A stretch of DNA of 22,100 bases from IMG/VR virus record IMGVR_UViG_3300043172_000208, positions 1 to 22,100 of that record; one strand, 5' to 3'. Position 1 is the first letter of the stretch. Every line of letters starts with the position of its first letter. Below the pieces are notes generated by a model. It saw only the letters and a program-made list of their open reading frames with translations. It was not told the DNA's origin and ran no database searches. Positions 12,794 through 20,497 of this stretch are shown piece by piece. Position numbers and translations under genes: made by a program. The stretch is from a virus.

Positions 12794-15700
12794 TATATTA
12801 ACCTCACAGCTTTCATTGAAATTTCATTTGCATTATCTGTACCTGCACCTCCACCGGTCAAAGTCTCACTGAGTTGCAACGTGATGAAGTCGGTGGCAGT
12901 TAGACTGACGATAAACGTGAAGGAGAGATGGTTATCGAATGGTGCAGTAGCATCTCTGTGGAAATCGGTATGATTAACAGAACCTGGGATGCCTGTCCCC
13001 GCATCATTGAGTCGTACTCTTGCGTTTATACTACGGCGACGATTTGCTGCTCCGGGATCCGGATCAGCAGTAACGTCAACCATAACCTCATAAGTGCCAG
13101 TCGCTCCGATTATGATATTATCGGTATTAGTGACAAGATCGTGATCTAACACGGTGGCGTCTGTCTCGACATCCGTCACGTCCATTGTGATGTCAACGAA
13201 TGCTGTAGTGAGTAAGTAGTCTGTCGTACGACGAGCCTGAACTGAATGATTCCGACCCGTTGTACCCAAATTCAATGCGAAGTCATTGCCAGCGTCATCT
13301 GTGAACATCGGAGTGTTCGGTGTGTCGTCGCGTACCCACCACTGCCCGTATCCAGCAACGTCAGCACCAGCAGCCGCTTGTTCATCCATCAATATCGGAT
13401 ACTCAATCTGCAGAGCGTCGGTGTTCACACCTCCCATCGTGAAGTAAGTTCCGTTGTGCGCCATCTGAACCCAATCAGTATTACCAGCATCTTCAATACG
13501 GAATCCTAATCCATCACCAATCGTGAAGATGCCTGTAGAAGGACCATCGAGATAAAGAATAGGTCCGATTGCGCCAACACCCTGATTCTGAATCCAGAAG
13601 TCATTAGTCTGTGCTCGATCTTCAAACCTAAGCGACATACCATCTTCGAGATTAAAGCCAGGATCAGCTTCATCCATGCCACCAACGTTGATAGTCGAGG
13701 CACCTAAACTATCAAGCGCATTCGTTAGCAATGCACCGACTGCAGTCATTCGGACAAGAGTGTTTTCAACCCACGCTGAGCCATTCCAACGAAGCGAAGC
13801 ATCAGTTACCGTACCAGCCGGAAGCTCACCTCCAGGTCCAACACCCGCATTCAGGACAAAGTCAGTACCAGCATCGTCAGTGAACATTGGGACGTTAGGA
13901 ACGTCATCTCGCACCCAGAATGCACCATCTGCTGCCCCTGGAACGGGTGAAGTATTTCGTTCATCGAATTCTAGAAACTTGGTTGCCGAAATGTGGAATG
14001 ACGTCTCATCAAAGAAATAGTTTTGCTGAATCATTGCAACCTGCTGAGTCGATGAACTCAGCCGCAAGATGTCATTGTGAGCGTTAGAACTAAAGTCTAA
14101 CCTGTGATTGAGGGATGATAATGAATAGTCATGTCGTATGAAGAAAAAGTTAGCTCCGGTCTGATCCCGCAGAGTAGCAAAGTTATATAGAGTACTGCCC
14201 GTCGGCAATACATCGATCACATCGGCACTTGGTGCTACGTTTATAATACTCAGATGAGGTCCAGGACCAGTCGTAGCGTCTATCGTCAAGTTATCTAAGA
14301 TATCAACAGTGATCGCACCGGCAACTTCAGTAACACTAAGTCCCAGAACTCCTCCAGCAGTTAATCCAAGAATGTCAAGCCCAGGATTGTACACGCCAGT
14401 ATCAGTGTCAACAGCGAAACTGTAAGTCGGTACTCCGACTCCACCGGAACTGAGCAACAGAGGATCTGTCGATCCTATCTCTGATACGAATGCCAGAGTC
14501 TCCGCACCCTGCTTGATCCGACCAGAAAGACCCGTAATGTTGATGTCAGTCGTACCGACTGTAGCTAACAGCCCGTCAACACCATCGTGACTCCACTTAA
14601 GAGAAAAGGCGTCAGTAGTATCATAGATGGCGAGGACGTTACCATGTCGGATGCCCACTTCGCCTGAACCCTCTATCCGTACCCTCTCAGTCGAATCCGT
14701 GAACAGTGAGAAAGGAGTAGCTGCGTTTTGAGTACCTATCCCTCCACTTTGACCGGCAGGTCCATTCACTATCACAGCAGCTACATGGTTGGCACCTGTG
14801 TGAAAGATTTGTACATCACCTCCGCCAGGAGTAGTTTCACGCTGACCAAAGATCTGTACATTAGTTCCACCCAGATCACCGACATTGTCATTTACAAATC
14901 TAGCTGTGACAAAATCAGAAGGGAAGTCAGAATCACCATGTACTTTGAAATATAAGTTACCTGCGGGACTCGAAGCATTTGATTCAATATCAATGCCGTC
15001 GCCCAATCCATTGATAATAAATGCTCCGCCATTGACGGCAGTCATGTTGAAATCAGTATTGTCATGCTCCATGCGCATACGACTACTGAGACCAGATCCA
15101 AAAATCTCAAGGCGCTTGTTGGTACGGTCCCATTGAAACTGTGCATCACCCTCAAGTGTACCGTCTCCGGTCCATACACCTATCTGCTCATCAACAGGAA
15201 TACCGACCTTGAATACGTTACCGAATCCACTTGAAGGTCCATTATAAAGTACATCCCAGAACTGCCCTGTTGAACCAGCACCACCGACAGCGATCAATGA
15301 ATCTCCAGCAGCGACAGTTATTGAATTGTTAGGTCCGTTACCGAAGTCATTGTTGGTACTTGGGAATACCTGCAGAACATTCGCACCACGATTGACGATG
15401 ACAAGTTGCATCCCTCGGTTCTTCTGAGGAGCCGTCACCACGTCGTTCGGGTTCGCTACAGTAATCACTTCACTGTAAGACGAATTCAGTTGACCTTGGA
15501 ATTGAGTCTGCGTAGTTGAGGCGACAATTCCATCTTCAAACTTATTCGTAACGGTCACTTCGCCCGAGAGAGCGCGGTAGCTGACTCCCGTCTCTCCATC
15601 TGCGACCAGTTCTACTTGATTCCCGGATCCACTAGCGAGTCCAGAACCAGTTCGTCCTTGATGTGGCAACACCGTGGGAGTGTTCGCTGACGTGTTCGCC

Positions 15701-16155
15701 GCTACAAGAGCGGGTCCACCGGAGAACTGATCAGACCTAAATTGATTGCCATTGTACTCCCACCTATTGACGCCAGCGATAGCAACCACCAAAACATCGG
15801 GGCCAGATAAGAAGAAACCTGTATTAGGATCAGACGCGAAACTATAAGAAGGTGCAGGAGCAGAACCGTCAGGAGCTAACAGTGGAAATGAGATACTGAC
15901 TGTAATTGGATTGCCTGCTCCACCATCAACAATGTTGATATTAGTTCCAGCAGTAAGAATTCGCTCGTTCGGAAGAACCGCATTCGGAGTAACCGTAATG
16001 AACGTCGCATCCAGTCCCAGTGCTGAACCCGCTAAGTCAGTAGCTGAGACTCTTCTACTATCGTCTTTCCCAGCTATAGTCTGAGTGAGTTCTAACTGTT
16101 CATTTCCAGTCAGCGGAAGAACTGCTTGAGGTAGATCTGAAATCTTTACAGTCAT
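12793..16155 (-). CDS. Tail fibre with C1q/TNF-like tip, 1120 aa
   Basis: I chose ATG 16155, one base after the previous stop and with GGGAA seven bases upstream. An in-frame ATG at 16185 would overlap that gene. The N-terminus (TVKISDLPQAVLPLTGNEQLELTQ ... SRRVSATDLAGS) is a classic fibre attachment segment. TG-centred units follow at about residues 97-140 and 563-610, like those of the 847 aa fibre. Two copies of a WVRDDxPNxPMFTDDAGxDF module sit at 747-769 and 940-962. The last 150 residues (TAFVDITMDV ... IIIGATGTYEVMVDV ... HLSFTFIVSLTATDFITLQL) look like a C1q/TNF-type jelly roll, a fold phages use as trimeric receptor-binding tips. The stop overlaps the next gene by one base (TAATG). 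The fibre role is firm; the receptor is unknown. Confidence 0.85.
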   Translation of the reverse strand: MTVKISDLPQAVLPLTGNEQLELTQTIAGKDDSRRVSATDLAGSALGLDATFITVTPNAVLPNERILTAGTNINIVDGGAGNPITVSISFPLLAPDGSAPAPSYSFASDPNTGFFLSGPDVLVVAIAGVNRWEYNGNQFRSDQFSGGPALVAANTSANTPTVLPHQGRTGSGLASGSGNQVELVADGETGVSYRALSGEVTVTNKFEDGIVASTTQTQFQGQLNSSYSEVITVANPNDVVTAPQKNRGMQLVIVNRGANVLQVFPSTNNDFGNGPNNSITVAAGDSLIAVGGAGSTGQFWDVLYNGPSSGFGNVFKVGIPVDEQIGVWTGDGTLEGDAQFQWDRTNKRLEIFGSGLSSRMRMEHDNTDFNMTAVNGGAFIINGLGDGIDIESNASSPAGNLYFKVHGDSDFPSDFVTARFVNDNVGDLGGTNVQIFGQRETTPGGGDVQIFHTGANHVAAVIVNGPAGQSGGIGTQNAATPFSLFTDSTERVRIEGSGEVGIRHGNVLAIYDTTDAFSLKWSHDGVDGLLATVGTTDINITGLSGRIKQGAETLAFVSEIGSTDPLLLSSGGVGVPTYSFAVDTDTGVYNPGLDILGLTAGGVLGLSVTEVAGAITVDILDNLTIDATTGPGPHLSIINVAPSADVIDVLPTGSTLYNFATLRDQTGANFFFIRHDYSLSSLNHRLDFSSNAHNDILRLSSSTQQVAMIQQNYFFDETSFHISATKFLEFDERNTSPVPGAADGAFWVRDDVPNVPMFTDDAGTDFVLNAGVGPGGELPAGTVTDASLRWNGSAWVENTLVRMTAVGALLTNALDSLGASTINVGGMDEADPGFNLEDGMSLRFEDRAQTNDFWIQNQGVGAIGPILYLDGPSTGIFTIGDGLGFRIEDAGNTDWVQMAHNGTYFTMGGVNTDALQIEYPILMDEQAAAGADVAGYGQWWVRDDTPNTPMFTDDAGNDFALNLGTTGRNHSVQARRTTDYLLTTAFVDITMDVTDVETDATVLDHDLVTNTDNIIIGATGTYEVMVDVTADPDPGAANRRRSINARVRLNDAGTGIPGSVNHTDFHRDATAPFDNHLSFTFIVSLTATDFITLQLSETLTGGGAGTDNANEISMKAVRLI
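13270..13338 (-). repeat. WVRDD module, copy 2 (1120 aa fibre)
   Basis: This encodes WVRDDTPNTPMFTDDAG followed by NDFALN. It lies immediately before the jelly-roll tip, the same relative place as the copy in the 795 aa fibre. Confidence 0.8.
13849..13917 (-). repeat. WVRDD module, copy 1 (1120 aa fibre)
   Basis: This encodes WVRDDVPNVPMFTDDAG followed by TDFVLN. The plus strand reads GACAAAGTCAGTACCA, 16 bases identical to the copy in the 795 aa fibre near 7769. In this fibre it precedes a Gly-rich hinge (GVGPGGELPAG). Confidence 0.8.
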
Positions 16156-16156
16156 A

Positions 16157-16525
16157 TTACAATTCCCACGGCGGAATTCCGCCATCTGGAGCCTGTTCTA
16201 TCTGACGATATTCACCAGACTCTGTCACACGAACATTCGCGTCTACGCCAGCAGTTCCGCGTACGACACCTAAGAATAAAGTCGGATCTGGTGTAATCAC
16301 ATTGTCTACTGGTCTATCTGGCCGAACATACAGCAGATTAATCTCTTCAGTCGGTCGTGCAGCCAAACGATATGGATCGTACTCATCCAGATCGTCAAGA
16401 CACACCATCAACCCTGGAGCATTGGGATCACTATACAAATCTTCAAGCTTCATCTTTCGGCTGCATCTCGCGCAGATACCAAGACCGAAGGTTGACGCGC
16501 CAGAAGGATCTATAAAGATGCTCAC
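16157..16525 (-). CDS. Small cysteine-motif phage protein (zinc-ribbon-like), 122 aa
   Basis: The start is GTG at 16525, in a GTGA overlap with the adaptor stop. Residues 17-48 read G-I-CARC-SRK ... GLMVC-LDDLDEYDP. This is the layout of a small metal-binding ribbon seen in many phage proteins encoded next to tail-connector genes. Three cysteines (18, 21, 42) are present. The usual fourth one, two or three residues after Cys42, is replaced by Asp44/Asp45. The middle (RPTEEINLLYVRPDRPVDN) also fits that family. The rest is Pro/Gly/Asp-rich and ends in GGIPPWEL. No enzyme motif is seen. It is probably a minor structural or assembly protein made together with the adaptor. The metal binding is a guess while the fourth ligand is unproven. 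Confidence 0.75.
   Translation of the reverse strand: MSIFIDPSGASTFGLGICARCSRKMKLEDLYSDPNAPGLMVCLDDLDEYDPYRLAARPTEEINLLYVRPDRPVDNVITPDPTLFLGVVRGTAGVDANVRVTESGEYRQIEQAPDGGIPPWEL
16163..16169 (-). promoter_or_regulatory. Ribosome binding site deciding the start of the 1120 aa fibre
   Basis: GTGGGAA on the minus strand lies seven bases before ATG 16155. It sits inside the end of the previous gene and favours this start over ATG 16185. Confidence 0.5.
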
Positions 16526-17595
16526 CTTGTATATACCCCTATTCTTGGGGTCAACATAACTGGAGAACCGTCATCCTCTCCAGTCCATACATTCTTGGCT
16601 TCAATTAGAAAATCATTATCAAGTATCGTAAGACGACTGATGTCAGCCTCCGGTATCTCACGTACAAGTTTCCGCGCTAGATCACAGATGACAAACTCAT
16701 ACCACCTCTGCGGAACTTCAATTTCTTGCACCATCGTACCGACATCCTGAATCTGACGTTTGATATACAGGACATACTGAAAGAACGTGAACTGCGTATC
16801 AGGCGGAGGCCAGACTGTTGCAATCTGCCGTCCACCCTGAGCGGCTGCAGATTTGTCGTACCAGAACTCTGTCGGCCTACTCAGAAACGTCTTATCTGGA
16901 AGATTGCTGTAGCTATCCAGGTTGATCTTCGGCATCGGTATTTCGTTCGCTGTATTACCAACGAAGAACTCAGCAACATCTAGCACAGTCGTACCGTTCG
17001 CCTGTAGACGAATGAATGCCCACGGAATCTGCTGTTCCAAATCAATCCAGAACCAATCACCAGCGACAGCCGCAAGTTCTGCGTTCACATATAGATCTGT
17101 GAACGTTATTCCATCCTGTGACCCTTGAATAGTTATATCCCAGGTCGCAGTCGCATTGAAGAAGATGCCATAGTTATCGGCTTGAACCGGGCCTCCCGTA
17201 GTAAACTGAACCTGAATGAATCCAGCAGGAGCCACCTGAATACACGCAGACAAAAGATTACCGTCAAACGCATTATCTGCAACTCCTTCACTCGCTGTAT
17301 TCGTTCCCAGGGTTCTGTTGAGATCACGGATATTCATTTCCATAACATCCACTGACCCGACTGGCAACGGAACAGAACGCTCTCCACGATATATGGGCAA
17401 GATAGTCTTCTCAATTACCCACAGAGGAATTCCGTACGAAGCAAGAGAAGACAGATTCAAGAACAGCAAATCTAGAGCAGTATCTAGATGCTCACTCCCC
17501 ATCGCCTGAGGAGGAATCTTACACCGACGAGCGGCATGATCAATCACCTTCCTCGTTTCGAAGACTGTCTGTCCTACTGTTCCTGAAGTTGCCAT
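16522..17595 (-). CDS. P22 gp4-like tail adaptor with discoidin-like insert, 357 aa
   Basis: The first 95 residues (ETRKVIDHAARRC ... LWVIEKTILPIYRGERSVPLP) and residues 225-357 (FLSRPTEFWYDK, ATVWPPPD, FFQYVLYIKRQIQDVGT, VPQRWYEFVICDLARKL) match the pattern I know for gp4-type adaptors. These join the portal to the short tail. Between them, about residues 100-212, lies an extra beta-rich domain (ASEGVADNAFDGN, GFIQVQF, TWDITIQGSQDGITFTDLY, WFWIDL, AFIRLQANG). It looks like an F5/8 type C (discoidin) carbohydrate-binding fold. P22 gp4 itself is much shorter (about 166 residues) and lacks this domain. The start has GGGAAG upstream. The stop overlaps the next gene by four bases. The adaptor role is fairly sure from family likeness; sugar binding by the insert is inference. 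Confidence 0.75.
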   Translation of the reverse strand: MATSGTVGQTVFETRKVIDHAARRCKIPPQAMGSEHLDTALDLLFLNLSSLASYGIPLWVIEKTILPIYRGERSVPLPVGSVDVMEMNIRDLNRTLGTNTASEGVADNAFDGNLLSACIQVAPAGFIQVQFTTGGPVQADNYGIFFNATATWDITIQGSQDGITFTDLYVNAELAAVAGDWFWIDLEQQIPWAFIRLQANGTTVLDVAEFFVGNTANEIPMPKINLDSYSNLPDKTFLSRPTEFWYDKSAAAQGGRQIATVWPPPDTQFTFFQYVLYIKRQIQDVGTMVQEIEVPQRWYEFVICDLARKLVREIPEADISRLTILDNDFLIEAKNVWTGEDDGSPVMLTPRIGVYTR

Positions 17596-17598
17596 TAC

Positions 17599-17928
17599 TT
17601 ACTTCCCGTGATACGGACACATCTTTCCACCCTTCATCATATACTTCTTTCCGCCCTTCTCGTAGTACGTCTTTCCGCCTTTCTTCATCTCGACGTATCC
17701 ACCCTTCTTGAAGCCAGCCAGCATCCTCTTCGTTCCGCCAGCCTCAATCTCTGCTTGATTACGACCCTTCCTTGCTGGTTGAACACCATGATCCATGGCG
17801 TCTTGCTTACTTGTCTTCATTACGAATTCGCCGGACGTATTCACCTGTCCACCCTTCGCGAATCCCATCGCCTCGCCGTGACTTTCAACTCCGACTCCGG
17901 GTTGTGCGCCTTTCTTGAAACCTTCCAT
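17599..17928 (-). CDS. Small basic KGG-motif protein, 109 aa
   Basis: The ATG at 17928 has AGGAG seven bases upstream, and the gap of 24 bases before it is the largest in the window. The protein is basic and full of short (F/Y/M)xKGG elements: GFKKGAQ, GFAKGGQV, GFKKGGYVEMKKGGK, YYEKGGKKYMMKGGKM. It ends in CPYHGK, with one Cys and one His. The middle part (residues 32-68) has little regular structure. There is no membrane segment. Similar KGG elements occur in two large proteins further down this operon (the 730 aa and 352 aa genes), so the motif may serve a common purpose in the virion. The function is unknown. The next gene, the tail adaptor, starts three bases after its stop. Confidence 0.8.
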   Translation of the reverse strand: MEGFKKGAQPGVGVESHGEAMGFAKGGQVNTSGEFVMKTSKQDAMDHGVQPARKGRNQAEIEAGGTKRMLAGFKKGGYVEMKKGGKTYYEKGGKKYMMKGGKMCPYHGK

Positions 17929-17952
17929 CTTCTTTCTCCTGTTAAGCAGTAA

Positions 17953-20496
17953 TCATCCGATCAGCCCGGTAGCTTGAAGGTCGGCAATCAGGGCTGCCAA
18001 TACATTATTGTTATTGAGGGTAGTTGCCGAAGCAGATGCCAAAAGAGCCCGAGATTCTACAATCGTAGCCGCTCGTGAGTAGGCAGCCGATTGGGAGACT
18101 GGCGTACTCGTGTAGAACCCTATTTGTCGAGCAGCGGCAGTCTCTCTAACTGCTATGCAACTCAATCCGCCAGCGATGAGATCCAACTGATCAGCGACAG
18201 CCGATCCGATTCCTGTGTCTATATCAGACCTTCTCGGTGTGAATACTGGATTCGTACTAGACGTAGCTTCATTTAGCATGGCGGGCGACGCACCGCCAGA
18301 GTTGGCAGCAAACGAATCCCCTGAGAGGAACCATCTTTGTGTACCCGCTATTGATATGCCTAAATTATCGTCAATTCCTTCAAAGAAGCCCGTATCACCG
18401 TCACCAAAAGCAAGTGATGGTAATGCTGCGCTACCGAGTAACGCAAAGGGAGATACGATAAATTGATCTTCGGAACTTTCTATCGCTCGTACGATCTCTA
18501 TACCGCCAGCGATCAAGGAAACTGCATCAGCTCCAGGCGAACCGAGGCCAGTATCAGTATCAGAGGATTGAGGATGTATGTTTGGAGTGGCCGGGCTTGT
18601 TGCTACATTTCTCAGTCCTGGTGTGCCAGCGGCAATACCACGAAGCTGATTAACGGCAAATTCAAACGTGTTGACTCCAGCAATAGCTATGGCCAAGGCA
18701 TCGTCACTGGATTCATAAAATCCTGTATCACCATCACCAAATGCTAGTGTTGGTGTTACTGGATCATTAGCTGATGGGAGAAGGAGAGAGTCTCCGTCCC
18801 ATGACACAGAAGCACCGTCAGAAGTAAGAGTGATCGTACCGTCTACACCGGAGCCAGTAGCAACACCTCCCGAAATGACTACAGCTCCGCCATCTTGGTC
18901 GGTGCCGAAACCGGGACCACCGAGTAGCCTCGCTTGACCACCAGGACCTCCTACAGTTGCCGTCCCACCTTCAACCTCTGCGAAGCCCGGTTGAGTGTCG
19001 CTCTCGCCACCGTAGAGGTGAGCGTTGCCACCAGAGCCTGATCCACCACCTTGACCTCCGCCAAAGAGCAGAAGATCGCCGCCGACTGCGGATCCGCCAG
19101 AACCGGCAGCATATCCACCCCAAAGTTCTAAGTCTCCTGCGGGTCCGTCAAAAGTACGTCCGACACCGTATATTGCTGTGAGGCCTGGGATAAGAACTTG
19201 CAGTCCAGCATCAGCGGTGAGACCAACCGTAGTGTTAACGAAGAAGTTTCCGCTCTTGCCGGGACCAGCGGCTCCGCCTGCGCCAACTTCAAAGAGTATG
19301 TCACCGCCAGCACCAGTGAAGAACCCGACACCTGATTTAATGCTTACGACACCACCGTCGCCGGTCGTTGCTACTGAAGAACCTGAAAGAATATTTACAT
19401 CACCGCCGATACCTGTTGCGCCGACACCTGAATCGCCTGAGGACAGGTCCAGATCACCACCGTCAGCAGCAGGGTCAGTGCCAGCAGTGATAGAAATCGG
19501 CGGTAGTAGCGTATTATTATTGACAATAAAACTACCTCGTGTGTCTATTTCAACTAATCCGAGTGCTTCCTGAATTCTTAGTCCCTCGACGCCACCTCCG
19601 ATCAACGATACTGCGTCGTTCGCACCTTTACCAATTCCCGTATTTGCATCACCTCTTTCTACGCAGATACTAGGTACGGTCGCAGATCCAAATGTATTGA
19701 ATAAGATCGGTCCATCACTGTGATCGGCAAAGAACGAACCACCGAGGAAATGCCATGATCGAACATTAGCGGCGATGAACTGAACTTCATTGGAACCTGT
19801 CCATCTGAATCCGGTGTCAGGATCTGCAAGGCCGGTAAGCTCAGGAACTGTTGAGGAACCTGACGCGATTATTGCGAATTGATTATTGCTTGCTAATTCT
19901 GTAGCGCGAGCTATCTCCACTCCACCTGCGATCAGTGAAAGTTGATCAGCACCCGCATTGCGGATACCAGTATTACGGTCTGTGAGAAAAACAAGTCCCG
20001 GTTCGCCGACCGATCCACTGGTAACTAGGAATTGTTCGTCGTCGGCATCTGCTCTTGCAATAAGAAACCCGGCAGCGATGATATCCAGACGGTCATTGCC
20101 AGCGTACATCAGTCCGGTTCCCGTCGAGCTTGCAAACGAGATTGATGGTGCGGCCAAAGTTCCGTCCGGTGCTTGAATTTGCCCAAAAGTTTGTAAGGTA
20201 ATTACAGCCGCAGCTTCAGTGACACGAATGCCTTCAACACCACCTGCGGCCAATGAAAGCTGATCGGCAGCCACATTGAAAACACCAGTGTCGTCATCGG
20301 CAGAAAACGAATAAGTTGGTGCCCCTACAGCACCAGCATTGAGCAACAGGGGATCAGTGACCCCCGGAAGAAGCGTGAGAAGTTGTGTAACCGTTAATTT
20401 TTTGTCTCGCGTGTCTCCGCTCTGACGCACACCAAATAAATCAGTGACCGCCGGAACAGTTACAGCAACGAGATTAGGTATAGTTGAATTAGCCAT
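17953..20496 (-). CDS. Long repeat-built tail fibre with glycine-rich core, 847 aa
   Basis: The N-terminus (STIPNLVAVTVPAVTDLFGVRQSGDTRDKKLTVTQLL, residues 4-40) matches a virion-attachment segment common in phage fibres. Residues 47-330 hold about five units of roughly 50 residues, each centred on (S/A)x(D/N)TG followed by a GADQLSLIAGGVE-like segment. Residues 345-560 are a glycine-rich core with GGD(L/V)xI/L units. Residues 570-790 hold four more TG-centred units. The C-terminus (STPVSQSAAY ... LIADLQATGLIG) is a fibre ending I know from other environmental phages. No signal peptide or enzyme motif is seen. The start is supported by GGAG seven bases upstream. Unlike the other two fibres here, it has no small acidic partner gene after it. 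It is probably a trimeric host-binding or baseplate-proximal fibre; the receptor is unknown. Confidence 0.85.
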   Translation of the reverse strand: MANSTIPNLVAVTVPAVTDLFGVRQSGDTRDKKLTVTQLLTLLPGVTDPLLLNAGAVGAPTYSFSADDDTGVFNVAADQLSLAAGGVEGIRVTEAAAVITLQTFGQIQAPDGTLAAPSISFASSTGTGLMYAGNDRLDIIAAGFLIARADADDEQFLVTSGSVGEPGLVFLTDRNTGIRNAGADQLSLIAGGVEIARATELASNNQFAIIASGSSTVPELTGLADPDTGFRWTGSNEVQFIAANVRSWHFLGGSFFADHSDGPILFNTFGSATVPSICVERGDANTGIGKGANDAVSLIGGGVEGLRIQEALGLVEIDTRGSFIVNNNTLLPPISITAGTDPAADGGDLDLSSGDSGVGATGIGGDVNILSGSSVATTGDGGVVSIKSGVGFFTGAGGDILFEVGAGGAAGPGKSGNFFVNTTVGLTADAGLQVLIPGLTAIYGVGRTFDGPAGDLELWGGYAAGSGGSAVGGDLLLFGGGQGGGSGSGGNAHLYGGESDTQPGFAEVEGGTATVGGPGGQARLLGGPGFGTDQDGGAVVISGGVATGSGVDGTITLTSDGASVSWDGDSLLLPSANDPVTPTLAFGDGDTGFYESSDDALAIAIAGVNTFEFAVNQLRGIAAGTPGLRNVATSPATPNIHPQSSDTDTGLGSPGADAVSLIAGGIEIVRAIESSEDQFIVSPFALLGSAALPSLAFGDGDTGFFEGIDDNLGISIAGTQRWFLSGDSFAANSGGASPAMLNEATSSTNPVFTPRRSDIDTGIGSAVADQLDLIAGGLSCIAVRETAAARQIGFYTSTPVSQSAAYSRAATIVESRALLASASATTLNNNNVLAALIADLQATGLIG
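18817..19464 (-). repeat. Glycine-rich GGDxxxxxG repeat core of the fibre
   Basis: This codes for residues 345-560 of the fibre. Short units start with GG and an Asp or small residue, then three to five alternating hydrophobic residues, then a Gly/Ser-rich turn. Examples are GGDLDLSSG, GGDVNILSG, GGVVSIKSG, GGDILFEVG, GGDLLLFGG, GGNAHLYGG and GGQARLLGG. Such spacing fits a beta-solenoid or a glycine-helix sandwich. It is a protein-level repeat; the DNA copies have diverged. Confidence 0.75.
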
Positions 20497-20497
20497 T

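Noticed and set aside
16156-16185. Longer start for the 1120 aa fibre (ATG 16185)
   Set aside because: It would overlap the previous gene by 29 bases. The ATG at 16155 has its own ribosome site, and the fibre attachment motif begins right after it.
17929-17952. Promoter or terminator in the largest gap
   Set aside because: The 24-base gap holds only the ribosome site of the 109 aa gene; there is no inverted repeat and no room for a promoter.
17953-20496. CRISPR-like regular repeats
   Set aside because: The repeats are in frame within one long fibre gene, degenerate at DNA level, and show no constant repeat with unique spacers.
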